Of a stretch of 37,407 nucleotides of DNA, positions 14,743 through 23,213 are shown piece after piece (position 1 is the stretch's first letter; each line of letters opens with the position of its first letter). The stretch is from Aquisalinus sp. (lineage in GTDB: Bacteria; Pseudomonadota; Alphaproteobacteria; Caulobacterales; Parvularculaceae). The stretch covers positions 1 to 37,407 of the forward strand of contig JALEGJ010000091.1 in NCBI GenBank assembly GCA_022763115.1. The letters run 5' to 3'. Below the pieces are notes generated by a model that did not search any database, was not told the DNA's origin, and worked only from the letters and a program-made list of their open reading frames with translations. The translations under genes were made by a program, and so were the position numbers.

Positions 14743-16380
14743 GTGTTATTCAATTCAGGTATCTTCTTCCTGTTTTTTGGCATCTTCTTTTGCCTGTACT
14801 GGATGCTGCGCCAGCGCCTGCACTGGCAAAACACGCTCATCCTCGCAGGCTCATACCTTTTCTATGGCTGGTGGGATGAGCGCTTCCTGATCCTCATTGC
14901 CTTGTCCACAGCCTGTGACTTCATTTGTGGTCTTGGCGCCGCCGGCCCGCGCTATCAAAAACAGCATTTGCAAAAAGCCGCCGGACTCTTGCTTGGGGTT
15001 ACGCTGATCGCGACGCTATCCAGTTTTTCGACAAGCTGGATCTATCTCACCGGCATCCTCGTGCTTATCCCGGCAGGCTATCTCCTGTTCAGGGCACTGG
15101 ACAAATTGTCAGGGCCGCAAAGGCGCAAGGCCTATCTCATGACATCCATCATTTTGAATCTTGGCCTGCTTGGGATATTCAAGTATTTCGGTTTCTTCAC
15201 GGAAAGTTTCATCGACGCCTTTGCCACGCTCGGCCTTGCAATCAACGAGCCGCTGATCCAGATCATCCTGCCGGTCGGTATCTCCTTCTACACCTTTCAG
15301 ACCCTCTCCTATACGATAGATATCTATCGCAAGGACATGCAGCCTACAGAGCGACTGATTGACTTCGCAGCCTATGTTGCGTTCTTCCCGCAACTTGTGG
15401 CCGGGCCCATTGAGCGTGCCCGCAACCTCCTGCCGCAATTTGAAAAGCAGCGGGAATGGGATGCTGACAAGGTAACGAGCGGTGCCCTTCTGTTTACCTG
15501 GGGGCTGTTCAAGAAGATCGTCATCGCCGACAATATCGCACCGATTGCCAACGCCGCCTTTGCCAGCCCGGCCGACACAGAGCCGGTGCTGATGCTGATC
15601 GGGATCATTGCTTTTGCGTTCCAGATTTACTGTGATTTTTCGGGGTATTCCGATATGGCGCGTGGCCTTGCCCGCATGATCGGGTTCGATCTGATGCTGA
15701 ATTTCAACCTGCCCTATCTGTCACGTACACCATCAGAATTCTGGCGACGCTGGCATATTTCCCTGTCCAGCTGGCTACGCGATTATCTGTATGTGCCACT
15801 CGGCGGCAACCGAAACGGCAAACTGCTGACCTATCGCAACCTTTTCCTGACAATGCTGCTGGGCGGATTATGGCATGGGGCAGCATGGACATTTATCGTC
15901 TGGGGGGCTTTTCATGGTATTATTCTGGCCGTGTACCGCTTTTTCTCAATAGACACATGGCTCGCCCGATATCAGGGCCTGTCCGCCAGGGCTGTGGGCA
16001 TCAATCTTGTGGCATGGCTTGTGATGACTGTTCTCACGCTCATCGGCTGGACCTTTTTCAGGGCCGAAACGCTGGGGGATGCTTTCAGCGCCATGGCAGT
16101 TGCAAGCACCGCCTTTGGCAGCGGTGCCGTTTTCAGCGAGCTTGACCGCTTGCCGGAAGCGGCGGAACTGCTGTTCTATCTCTGGCCGCTACTGCTGGTA
16201 CAAACCATCCAGGCAATGAGCGGCAGGCTCGAATTTCTGCCAGACCTGATAAAACCTGCCTCGCGCGGGAGCATATCCTTGCGCCAGTTCGCCGGGCTTA
16301 ACGCCCTGCTCTTTCTGGTTTGCAGCATCTTTTTCCTGTCCGCTGATGGCGGACAGCAATTCATCTATTTTGATTTCTGA
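14743..16380 (+). CDS. MBOAT-family O-acyltransferase (AlgI-like)
   Basis: A 545-residue polytopic inner-membrane acyltransferase, likely passing acetyl or another acyl group across the membrane for polysaccharide O-acylation. The start MLFNSGIFFLFFGIFFCLYW is classic for AlgI/DltB-like proteins and needs the GTG at 14743. Conserved segments are GISFYTFQTLSYTIDIYR, FPQLVAGPIERARNLLPQ, FQIYCDFSGYSDMARGLA, SEFWRRWHISLSSWLRDYLY, PLGGNR, and LLGGLWHGAAWTFIVWGAFHG with the catalytic His. The gene four bases downstream encodes an SGNH-like protein, the usual partner that completes acyl transfer in the periplasm. Confidence 0.93.
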   Translation: MLFNSGIFFLFFGIFFCLYWMLRQRLHWQNTLILAGSYLFYGWWDERFLILIALSTACDFICGLGAAGPRYQKQHLQKAAGLLLGVTLIATLSSFSTSWIYLTGILVLIPAGYLLFRALDKLSGPQRRKAYLMTSIILNLGLLGIFKYFGFFTESFIDAFATLGLAINEPLIQIILPVGISFYTFQTLSYTIDIYRKDMQPTERLIDFAAYVAFFPQLVAGPIERARNLLPQFEKQREWDADKVTSGALLFTWGLFKKIVIADNIAPIANAAFASPADTEPVLMLIGIIAFAFQIYCDFSGYSDMARGLARMIGFDLMLNFNLPYLSRTPSEFWRRWHISLSSWLRDYLYVPLGGNRNGKLLTYRNLFLTMLLGGLWHGAAWTFIVWGAFHGIILAVYRFFSIDTWLARYQGLSARAVGINLVAWLVMTVLTLIGWTFFRAETLGDAFSAMAVASTAFGSGAVFSELDRLPEAAELLFYLWPLLLVQTIQAMSGRLEFLPDLIKPASRGSISLRQFAGLNALLFLVCSIFFLSADGGQQFIYFDF

Positions 16381-16384
16381 GGCC

Positions 16385-17482
16385 ATGGCGAACATTTCAC
16401 GCATAAGTATCTTCGGTATCCTGGGCTTGGCTTATGCGCTGGTCTTCGCGGAGGTCTTTCTGCGACTGCTAGCACCGCAAGCCATTATTCCGCGTTACGT
16501 CACGGCGGCACCTTATGGCATCCGCATGAATATCCCGGGTGCAGAATATCACCAGGTAACACCGGAAACGCGCGTCTCTATCCGTATCAACGATCAGGGC
16601 CTGCGTGCCGAACAAACTTATCCGCTTGAAAAAACGACAGGCATTTCACGCGTTGCCCTGTTCGGGGACAGCTACTTCATGGGATATGAAGCAGACCTGA
16701 CGGACAGCTTCGCCTGGCAACTGGAGCAGGCTTTGCGCGCAAAGCGCTGCCCGGTGGAGGTGCTGAATTTTGCCGTTTCCGGATTTGGCACTGCCGAAAT
16801 GCTCAAGACACTGGAAGAAAAAGGACTTGCCTACTCGCCTGATGTCGTCATCTTTCAGTGGCACCACACAGATCCGGCAGACAATTTGCGCGCCGACCTT
16901 TATGACCTGGACGCAGGCAGATTGCAGGCAAACAGTAATACCTATGTGCCTGCCATCCGTACTCGGCAGATACTCAATACTATCCCGCTTTATACCATGG
17001 TGAGCGAAAACAGCCACCTGTACGCTGCTGCACGCGAGCGCGCCTCAACCTTTATCAAGAATGCCCTGACAGGCGGTGCTCTGGTCCGAACCTCTGTGAC
17101 ATCACCTCAAAGCCAGACAACGCCACTCGATCAGCCGGACAGACCGGATGCGAGCCCTCTGGATGTGGCGCTGCTTGAATACGCCGAAGATGTTTCCAAC
17201 ACGAACGACGCCGAATTTTTCGTTGTGGACATTCCATCGTTTCACGACCGCACCTCGTTCAGTTCTGCCTTCCGCCTGCTGCCGGATGATCTCACAGCCA
17301 GCGAAAGTTATATTTCTCCCATTTCCTCCTTCCGGGAAGCAGCGTCACCTGAAAGCAAGCTCTACTGGGAAGAAGGCCATTATCATCTGACCCCCGACGG
17401 AAACCGTTTGCTGGCAGAGACTGTTGCCGCAAGGCTGGTGGCGCAGTCAGCCACGCAACTGAACTGCACGCCACCTCAATAA
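16385..17482 (+). CDS. Membrane-anchored SGNH/GDSL hydrolase-like acyltransferase partner
   Basis: A 365-residue protein with an N-terminal signal anchor (residues ~7-30, ISIFGILGLAYALVFAEVFL) and a periplasmic SGNH domain. Block I is VALFGDSYFMG with Ser96 as nucleophile. Block II is the Gly in LNFAVSGFGTAEM. A terminal EEGHYHLTPDGNRLLAE supplies the His. The ATG at 16385 follows the MBOAT stop by four bases; an upstream in-frame start inside the MBOAT gene is less likely. Pairing with MBOAT suggests a role like AlgJ/AlgX or PatB: moving acyl groups from the MBOAT to a polysaccharide. Whether it hydrolyses or transfers is not visible. Confidence 0.85.
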   Translation: MANISRISIFGILGLAYALVFAEVFLRLLAPQAIIPRYVTAAPYGIRMNIPGAEYHQVTPETRVSIRINDQGLRAEQTYPLEKTTGISRVALFGDSYFMGYEADLTDSFAWQLEQALRAKRCPVEVLNFAVSGFGTAEMLKTLEEKGLAYSPDVVIFQWHHTDPADNLRADLYDLDAGRLQANSNTYVPAIRTRQILNTIPLYTMVSENSHLYAAARERASTFIKNALTGGALVRTSVTSPQSQTTPLDQPDRPDASPLDVALLEYAEDVSNTNDAEFFVVDIPSFHDRTSFSSAFRLLPDDLTASESYISPISSFREAASPESKLYWEEGHYHLTPDGNRLLAETVAARLVAQSATQLNCTPPQ

Positions 17483-17551
17483 GTCCTTGCCATCTGCCGC
17501 CCTGCCCCTTAGCCCTTGCGCTCTGGAGCAACAGCTACATCAGGATTGGTT

Positions 17552-18358
17552 ATGACAGACTCAGCGCTGCTGGATGGCATCACGCGCATCGCACACGAAG
17601 CCGGCAAGATCATCCATGACATCTATCAGACAAATTTCGACGTTGATACCAAATCAGACGGCTCTGCCGTGACGCAAGCTGACAAACTTGCCGAAGCCTT
17701 CATTCTGGAAGGTCTTGCAGCATTGGCACCTGAGATTCCGGTGCTGGCAGAGGAAGCGGCCTCGGAGGGCAACATCCCTGATCTCGGCCATGAATTCTTC
17801 CTGGTCGATCCGCTGGATGGCACTCGCGAATTCGTCAACCGGACCGGCGAGTTTACCGTCAACATCGCGCTGATCCGCGATGGCAGACCGGTCATGGGCA
17901 TCGTCTATGCGCCCGGCTGTGACAAGCTGTTTTCAGGATTGCTGGGGACAGGCGCTTACCTGCGCATGGTGGCACCTGACGAGAAGCTGTCGGATGACAC
18001 TCCTGCGCAATCAATCACTGCAAAACGAGTTGATACGGACAATCTCATCGCCGTTGCCAGCCGTAGCCATCGCTCACCAGAAACAGAAGACCTGTTGCGT
18101 GATCTCGGCGCAAAGGATTTTACGCCTGCCGGATCATCTCTGAAGTTCTGTCTGATGGCCGAAGGAAAGGCGGATGTGTATCCGCGACTGGGCCGCACAA
18201 TGGAGTGGGATACAGGCGCTGGCCAAGCGGTGCTGGAAGCGGCGGGCGGCATTGTCAACGTACTCGACGGCAAGAAAGAAACGGGGGCCCTGACATACAA
18301 CAAGGCAACACGCGGCTTTGACAATCCGCATTTCATTGCCTGGGGTAAACGCGATTAG
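17552..18358 (+). CDS. cysQ: 3'(2'),5'-bisphosphate nucleotidase CysQ
   Basis: A 268-residue magnesium-dependent phosphatase of the inositol-monophosphatase superfamily that removes the 3'-phosphate from PAP/PAPS, recycling a by-product of sulfate activation. Metal-binding motifs are PVLAEEAASE, FLVDPLDGTREFVNRTGEFT (DPLDGT, typical CysQ continuation) and the C-terminal WDTGAGQAVLEAAGG. The ATG at 17552 has AGGA before it. It lies 69 bp after the SGNH gene on the same strand and could be co-transcribed. A sulfur link with the nearby sqdB is possible but speculative. Confidence 0.92.
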   Translation: MTDSALLDGITRIAHEAGKIIHDIYQTNFDVDTKSDGSAVTQADKLAEAFILEGLAALAPEIPVLAEEAASEGNIPDLGHEFFLVDPLDGTREFVNRTGEFTVNIALIRDGRPVMGIVYAPGCDKLFSGLLGTGAYLRMVAPDEKLSDDTPAQSITAKRVDTDNLIAVASRSHRSPETEDLLRDLGAKDFTPAGSSLKFCLMAEGKADVYPRLGRTMEWDTGAGQAVLEAAGGIVNVLDGKKETGALTYNKATRGFDNPHFIAWGKRD

Positions 18359-18375
18359 AGTTGTGCCGAGCGACT

Positions 18376-18390
18376 GACAGGTGACCTGTC
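18376..18390. terminator. Terminator between cysQ and a convergent gene
   Basis: GACAGGT and ACCTGTC flank a single G (practically a 6-bp stem with a 3-nt loop), followed on the plus strand by TTATT. It sits in the 32-bp gap between the two convergent genes and probably ends cysQ transcription. Confidence 0.5.
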
Positions 18391-19986
18391 TTATTGACGC
18401 ACCCACAAATCATACACTGGTGAAAGCTGCTCAGCCTTTGGGGCTTTCCGGTATTGCGTATAAAGAACAGGTTGGGCAGACACACGGGCTTCATCTGTTT
18501 TTGTGTCGATGGCAATGCGTGGTGACAGCACAAACTGCGCTGTCTCTTTTGCCGTCAGGTAAGGCGCGGAGAGAAGCGATAAATCGCCTCCACTGACAAG
18601 TGCGACAGCTCTTTGCTGCCTGTGCAGTTCTGCCGCGAGCGAAAGCCCTTCGCCCATGAGTAACGCCTGATCAGCTGCGGAAAGCTGAACGCCTTTTGTC
18701 AGCACTATCGGATCTAGCTGCCGCTCCAGAATGAGTTTCGCGTAATGCGGCTCACTGGCAAAAGAGAAGCCGAGCATCTCTGCCTGTTCGAGCGGCTGCG
18801 CCCTGTACTGATCTGTCAGGGACTTGCTACCCTGCACAACCGCCAGCCCTAGAAGGCAGAATGATACCACTGACAGGCTCAAGGTGCCTGACAGGGCAGC
18901 GCGGGGGGCGAACAGTATTTCGTTTCGCTCGTGAGAGCTTGTATGACCGAAAGTTGCGATCAACAGGACCAGCAGGAAAACAGGTAACGCGTCAAACCCT
19001 ATAAGCGCAGAAGCAACGCCACCCGCCACCATCAGGACCATGAGCAGCGCAGCAATCATCAAACTGTTTGCAGGACGGGTGAGGATAGCAACCGCCGCTA
19101 TCACTACCGCCAACAGGTGCGGCAGACTTGTGGGCACCAACACAGCATTTACCATCAGGTCCTGAAGCCGCATCTGTAACAGACCGTGGCCCAGCAACAT
19201 CTGACATAACAGTTCCGTACATGCCGCCAGAATCAGAAAAACAGCAGAGGTCATCAATATAAACACAAGCCCGCGACGCTGCTGCAACATCAAAGCGGCA
19301 ACAAGGCCAACAAGCGTTACAGCGAACAGCGGCAAGGCAGACATATAAAGGATCCACAAGCCTGTTCCGGCGACCAAACCCTCTGCCTGTGCGCAACGCA
19401 ACATGGCCCTGTGCGGACAAGCCCAGGTGATAAGACCAAGCCAGAGAAAAGTCGCCAGTGCCAAAGCCGATGGCGCTGCCAAAGCTCCTTGCGCCGGAAC
19501 AAGAACCGTCATGCTGACAAACAGGCTCCAGATTATAGCTGGCAGAAGCGGCAACCGCATGGTCGCGCCATAAGCAAGCGGCAAGATCATGACGATTGCC
19601 ATCAATCCTTGCGCTCTCAACAGTGTCTCCCCCGGCGTGCCACCAAAAGCCGATGACATGTTGACAAATATGAGGTGCAGGAAACTGCCGTCTGCTAACG
19701 CCTGTGATACGACTGCCAATGAGTCTGGTCCGACCATGACAGCACGCGCATCAAGCCAAAGTGACAGCACATCCATCGGCGCATCACTGACCAGCAGGGA
19801 TGGCGCAGCAAAAACCAGAAAGAACAATGGCGCGGCTATAGCCGCAACTAGTGCCGTCCCGACGACAGGTCCTGTCCTGAAATAAAACAGGGCTGCAAGG
19901 CTAGAAATCAGCCCGGATAGCGCCGATGGCGCGTCTTGCGCGTAAACACTGGACTCATGGCTCTGCTGCGTTGGGTCTTGCGACAT
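18391..19986 (-). CDS. Polytopic membrane protein of unknown function
   Basis: A 531-residue protein with about ten to twelve predicted membrane helices in residues ~30-390 and a soluble C-terminal domain of ~130 residues (QPLEQAEMLGFSFASEPHY..., ending PVYDLWVRQ). The start chosen is the ATG at 19986 (MSQDPTQQSHESS); the frame extends further upstream but would run into the queG leader. The layout, many helices then a periplasmic domain, resembles membrane GT-C glycosyltransferases. An early D-A-R-A segment after helix 2 and FVNMSSAFGGTPGETLLRAQGL faintly recall the family-39 loop pattern, but no decisive motif is present. It is convergent with cysQ and divergent from queG (55 bp). Confidence 0.6.
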   Translation of the reverse strand: MSQDPTQQSHESSVYAQDAPSALSGLISSLAALFYFRTGPVVGTALVAAIAAPLFFLVFAAPSLLVSDAPMDVLSLWLDARAVMVGPDSLAVVSQALADGSFLHLIFVNMSSAFGGTPGETLLRAQGLMAIVMILPLAYGATMRLPLLPAIIWSLFVSMTVLVPAQGALAAPSALALATFLWLGLITWACPHRAMLRCAQAEGLVAGTGLWILYMSALPLFAVTLVGLVAALMLQQRRGLVFILMTSAVFLILAACTELLCQMLLGHGLLQMRLQDLMVNAVLVPTSLPHLLAVVIAAVAILTRPANSLMIAALLMVLMVAGGVASALIGFDALPVFLLVLLIATFGHTSSHERNEILFAPRAALSGTLSLSVVSFCLLGLAVVQGSKSLTDQYRAQPLEQAEMLGFSFASEPHYAKLILERQLDPIVLTKGVQLSAADQALLMGEGLSLAAELHRQQRAVALVSGGDLSLLSAPYLTAKETAQFVLSPRIAIDTKTDEARVSAQPVLYTQYRKAPKAEQLSPVYDLWVRQ

Positions 19987-20041
19987 GCTCTCTATACTCC
20001 TGACACGCAATATGAAAGAAACGTGCCAGCGGAAGCAGGGC

Positions 20042-21097
20042 ATGAAAGTGACCGAAACCAGAAAAGAAGAAATCAGAAAAAAGGCACGCGCTGAGGGGTT
20101 TGACGCTGTTGGCTTTGCCACCGCCACCTTGCCAGCAGAAGTGGCGCAAGGATTATCTGCCTGGCTTGCAGCAGGTCACTATGGCAGCATGACCTGGATG
20201 GAAGACCGGCAATCTCAGCGGGTTTCACCAGACGCCCTGTGGCCCGACGCAAAATCAGTCATCATGCTGGGCCTGAATTACGGGCCTGATGATAACCCGC
20301 TACAGAAACTGACCCTGAAAGATCAGGCTAATATATCGGTTTACGCTCAGAATAAAGACTATCACGATATTATCAAAAAGCGCCTCAAGCGCATCGGGCG
20401 CTGGCTTTGTGAGGTACATGATTGCGAGGTGAAAGTCTTTGTGGATACTGCGCCCGTGATGGAAAAGCCACTGGCAGCAAAAGCTGGCATTGGCTGGCAA
20501 GGCAAGCACACGAACCTTGTTTCAAGAGACTATGGTTCATGGCTATTCCTCGGCGCGATATTTACGACTTTGGAGTTGCAGGCGGACATGCCGGAAGAAG
20601 ATCACTGTGGCAGTTGCACAAGCTGTCTGGATATCTGTCCGACTGACGCCTTTCCGGGGCCTTACCAACTGGATGCACGGCGCTGTATCTCCTACCTGAC
20701 GATTGAGCATAAGGGCCACATCCCGCCTGAGTATCGCAAGGCCATCGGTAACCGCATTTATGGCTGTGATGATTGTCTTGCTGTGTGTCCCTGGAACAAG
20801 TTTGCACAGCAAACAGAGGAAATTGCTTTTCACCCAAGAGAGACATTGAAAGCACCACTACTGACAGAACTTGCCGGGCTTGATGACACTGCCTTCCGGG
20901 AATTGTTTCGTGCGTCGCCGGTAAAACGCATCGGGCGTGACCGCTTCATCAGAAACGTGCTGATCGCTATCGGCAACAGCGAAAATACGGAACTCGCGCG
21001 TAGCGCCGAAGCATTATTGCGTGATGAGTCGGCACTGGTGCGAGAAGCTGCGCAATGGGCGATCACCGAATTGCAAAACAATGAAGAGGAGATTTGA
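20042..21097 (+). CDS. queG: Epoxyqueuosine reductase QueG
   Basis: A 351-residue cobalamin-dependent iron-sulfur enzyme catalysing the last step of queuosine formation in tRNA. The N-terminal cobalamin-binding part carries FDAVGFATA, YGSMTWMED and FVDTAPVMEKPLAAKAGIGW. Two [4Fe-4S] clusters are seen as CGSCTSCLDICPTDAF, followed by ARRCISYLTIEHKG, and CDDCLAVCPWNKFA. The C-terminal ~60 residues look like HEAT repeats (ENTELARSAEALLRDESALVREAAQWA). ATG 20042 is preferred (MKVTETRKEEIRKKA), and an ATG ten codons earlier is possible. It overlaps or touches the DUF1272 gene, 2 bp apart. Confidence 0.95.
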   Translation: MKVTETRKEEIRKKARAEGFDAVGFATATLPAEVAQGLSAWLAAGHYGSMTWMEDRQSQRVSPDALWPDAKSVIMLGLNYGPDDNPLQKLTLKDQANISVYAQNKDYHDIIKKRLKRIGRWLCEVHDCEVKVFVDTAPVMEKPLAAKAGIGWQGKHTNLVSRDYGSWLFLGAIFTTLELQADMPEEDHCGSCTSCLDICPTDAFPGPYQLDARRCISYLTIEHKGHIPPEYRKAIGNRIYGCDDCLAVCPWNKFAQQTEEIAFHPRETLKAPLLTELAGLDDTAFRELFRASPVKRIGRDRFIRNVLIAIGNSENTELARSAEALLRDESALVREAAQWAITELQNNEEEI

Positions 21098-21099
21098 CC

Positions 21100-21345
21100 G
21101 TGCTGCAAATGCGCCCGGGATGTGAATGTTGCGACAAGGACCTTCCGCCAAACGCTACTGATGCAATGATCTGTTCATTTGAATGCACTTTCTGCCGGAA
21201 GTGTGTTGACGAAAAACTTGAAGGTATCTGTCCGAATTGCGGGGGCGGATTTTCGCAACGGCCCACGCGCGCTCCGCACCTGTTAGAGACATTTCCTGCG
21301 GTGACGGAAAGAACACTCAGCCCTGAAAACTGTGGCGGGCATTGA
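21100..21345 (+). CDS. DUF1272 cysteine-rich protein
   Basis: An 81-residue protein matching DUF1272: MLQMRPGCECCDKDLPP, then ICSFECTFCRKCVDE and GICPNCGGGFSQRPTR. Eight or more cysteines in CxxC pairs point to a small zinc-binding fold. The start is a GTG at 21100, decided by GAGGAG at 21086-21091 and by the family's usual MLEMRPxCECC start. It follows queG by 2 bp and is probably co-transcribed. Function is unknown for the family. Confidence 0.9.
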   Translation: MLQMRPGCECCDKDLPPNATDAMICSFECTFCRKCVDEKLEGICPNCGGGFSQRPTRAPHLLETFPAVTERTLSPENCGGH

Positions 21346-21420
21346 AAAAGCCCAGTCGAGAAAATGATGAAACAGGTCAGCCGGGTTTCAAGGGGGAGAG
21401 AATACCGACCGACCTGCCTT

Positions 21421-21440
21421 TTCATCTGATGTCAGATGAA
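21421..21440. promoter_or_regulatory. Palindrome TTCATCTGA-TG-TCAGATGAA
   Basis: A perfect 9-bp inverted repeat with a 2-bp centre, in the gap between the convergent DUF1272 and pmp3 genes. It has no T-run and too small a loop for a good terminator, so a protein-binding site is as likely. Confidence 0.4.
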
Positions 21441-21444
21441 TAAC

Positions 21445-21466
21445 CAACTGCAAGTAGCAGCAGTTG
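21445..21466 (-). terminator. Possible pmp3 terminator hairpin
   Basis: CAACTGC at 21445-21451 pairs with GCAGTTG at 21460-21466 around an 8-nt loop, 10 bp past the pmp3 stop on the minus strand, followed by GTTATT. Modest stem, weak T tract. Confidence 0.4.
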
Positions 21467-21476
21467 CCTTACGATC

Positions 21477-21701
21477 TTAAACGAGACTGCCTGCGCTGAT
21501 CGTCGCTGCACCGGAACTGGTCACTTCATCATCTTCCTCGGAGGTATTGACGATCCATAAAGCGTGCAGAACGCCCGGAATGAAACCACAGACTGTCAGG
21601 GCGAGATTGATAACAAGATCAAGACCACCACCACGGCGGAAGGCTACGATGACAGGCGGCAGAATTAGAGCAAATATAATCTGTATAACTTTTCCCAGCA
21701 T
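21477..21701 (-). CDS. Pmp3/YqaE family membrane peptide
   Basis: A 74-residue proteolipid of the Pmp3 (UPF0057) family with two membrane helices: MLGKVIQIIFALILPPVIVAF and LDLVINLALTVCGFIPGVLHALWIV. Family hallmarks are LPPxxV, the GGGLDLVINLxLTxxGxIPGxxHA block, and a short acidic tail. The ATG at 21701 is preceded by AAAGGAGA on the minus strand; the longer upstream frame lacks support. Homologues affect membrane potential and are often stress-induced. A long leader of ~225 bp with three hairpins and a CRP-like palindrome precedes it. Confidence 0.93.
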   Translation of the reverse strand: MLGKVIQIIFALILPPVIVAFRRGGGLDLVINLALTVCGFIPGVLHALWIVNTSEEDDEVTSSGAATISAGSLV

Positions 21702-21751
21702 TATCAGTCTCCTTTGACAGTCGTACACGTGATGGGGAGAGAGCCACGCGT

Positions 21752-21837
21752 ACAGGTTCCAATCCCTGTGAAATGAGGGACGACCCTCAATGACTGACAC
21801 CAGGAGACTTGCCGATAAGCGGGCTGCCCGGCCCGTT
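21752..21837. other. Three tandem hairpins upstream of pmp3
   Basis: Three short perfect stems follow one another: ACAGG/CCTGT (21752-21769), TGAGGG/CCCTCA with loop ACGA (21774-21789), and CGGGC/GCCCG (21820-21835). They lie between the CRP-like site and the pmp3 start, so they would be in the pmp3 leader RNA or in a small RNA. No known riboswitch is recognised. Confidence 0.4.
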
Positions 21838-21927
21838 GTGACAAGCTGATGATTTCCCGAGGCTGCCTCTGCCTGTCTGTGGAATCATCCTGTGATTAGA
21901 AAAGTAACGCGCGATGAGCGACTTACC

Positions 21928-21943
21928 TGTGATGTAAATCACA
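21928..21943. promoter_or_regulatory. CRP-type palindrome TGTGATGTAAATCACA
   Basis: A perfect match to TGTGA-N6-TCACA, the consensus bound by CRP-family regulators. It lies 227 bp before the pmp3 start and just past the 3' end of cobB, so pmp3 (leftward) or an unseen small RNA is the likely target. An overlapping palindrome TGATGT-AAATC-ACATCA shares the same bases. Confidence 0.55.
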
Positions 21944-21970
21944 TCAGCGCGTTATTACTGCCACTAGCAA

Positions 21971-22693
21971 CTATCTGCTACCGGAGGAGCGTAATCGGTC
22001 AAGCCACAAGGGAACCTGTTCAGCTGCCGGACCATAAAAGGCAGTATCAAAGAGATAGGCATTTTCGGAAGGCTTGAGATTGATTTCCATACAGGGAATA
22101 CCAAGCGACCGTGCCTCGCTGACAAACCCTGCCGCAGGATAGACGGACCCTGAAGTACCGATGGAGACGAATTGATCTGCCACGGCTATCGCTTCGGCGA
22201 TCTCATCCATCAGCATGGGCATTTCACCAAACCAGACGATATGAGGGCGGAGCGTTCCTAACGCGCGGCATACCGGGCATTCTGTTTTCAATGACAGGTC
22301 ATGCAGCCACGCCCTTACATCCCCGCAAGCTGTGCAGCACACTTTCGTCAACTCGCCATGCATGTGCAAGACAGACTTGCTGCCACCGCGCTCATGCAAG
22401 TCATCAACATTCTGGGTCACAAGCGTCAGAGAGCCACCGGCCTCAGCCATCGCTTCTTCCAGTTGCGCCAGCGCCTTATGGGCAGGGTTGGGCTTCACTT
22501 CTTTGAGCCCTGCACGGCGCAAGTTGTAAAACTCATGCACCAGCGCAGGATTGGCAGCGTAGCCCTCAGGTGTGGCAACCTCGCGATAATCATACTTCGC
22601 CCAGATACCACCACTATCCCGAAAGGTCGGCACGCCAGAGTCTGCACTGATCCCGGCCCCTGTCAGCACAACGATATTTGATGAAAGGTTCAT
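21971..22693 (-). CDS. cobB: NAD-dependent protein deacylase, sirtuin (CobB)
   Basis: A 240-residue sirtuin that removes acyl groups from lysines using NAD. Motifs are VLTGAGISADSGVPTFR (NAD binding), TQNVDDLHERGG, catalytic His in VLHMHGELTK, zinc pairs CTAC and CPVC, and IGTSGSVYPAAGF. The FYNLRR stretch carries the Tyr-x-x-Arg pair of class III sirtuins, implying activity on succinyl/malonyl lysine as well as acetyl. The start is the ATG at 22693 (MNLSSNIVVLTGAG). It is divergent from the tyrosine phosphatase gene with a 52-bp shared promoter region. Confidence 0.94.
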   Translation of the reverse strand: MNLSSNIVVLTGAGISADSGVPTFRDSGGIWAKYDYREVATPEGYAANPALVHEFYNLRRAGLKEVKPNPAHKALAQLEEAMAEAGGSLTLVTQNVDDLHERGGSKSVLHMHGELTKVCCTACGDVRAWLHDLSLKTECPVCRALGTLRPHIVWFGEMPMLMDEIAEAIAVADQFVSIGTSGSVYPAAGFVSEARSLGIPCMEINLKPSENAYLFDTAFYGPAAEQVPLWLDRLRSSGSR

Positions 22694-22745
22694 GCGGCAC
22701 CGTATCAGGATGACAGGACGTGGCAAACCACGCATAATTGCCCCC

Positions 22746-23213
22746 ATGAAACGCGTCCTGTTTGTCTGCCTTGGAAATATCTGCCGCTCCCCTGCTGCCG
22801 AAGGGGTTTTCCGCGCGAAGGCTGCAGAAGCCGAGTTTCAGGTATATTGCGACTCCGCTGGTACAGGCGCCTGGCATGTGGGCAAGGCGCCGGATGCCAG
22901 AATGCAGGCCACTGCCCGGCGACGCGGCATAGACATCTCGCAATTAAGTGCCCGGCAGGTTGATCTCGCTGATTTCTATGAGTTTGATTATCTGGTCGCA
23001 ATGGATCTCGACAATCATCACTCATTGCTGGCGATGGCACCGGCCAACCGTGAATGTGATATTCGGCTATTCCTTGATTTTGCCAGCGGGCCGGAGCGCG
23101 AAGTACCTGACCCTTACTATGGTGGTACGGACGGTTTTGAGCACGTTTTCGATCTGATCGAAGACGCGGCAAACGGCTTTCTTGAGCATCTGGAAAACGA
23201 GGATGACGACTAA
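22746..23213 (+). CDS. Low-molecular-weight protein-tyrosine phosphatase
   Basis: A 155-residue cytosolic phosphatase. The active-site loop VCLGNICRSP has Cys8 and Arg14 (C-x5-R-S), and the general acid lies in VPDPYYGG. Length is typical. The ATG at 22746 places the loop at the usual position. In polysaccharide-producing bacteria such enzymes often dephosphorylate a tyrosine kinase; no kinase is in this window. The end overlaps the next gene by 11 bp. Confidence 0.93.
   Translation: MKRVLFVCLGNICRSPAAEGVFRAKAAEAEFQVYCDSAGTGAWHVGKAPDARMQATARRRGIDISQLSARQVDLADFYEFDYLVAMDLDNHHSLLAMAPANRECDIRLFLDFASGPEREVPDPYYGGTDGFEHVFDLIEDAANGFLEHLENEDDD

Noticed and set aside
21745..21770. tRNA T-loop-like GGTTCCAATCC
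   Set aside because: The position expected to be a purine is C, and no acceptor, anticodon or D-arm can be folded around it.
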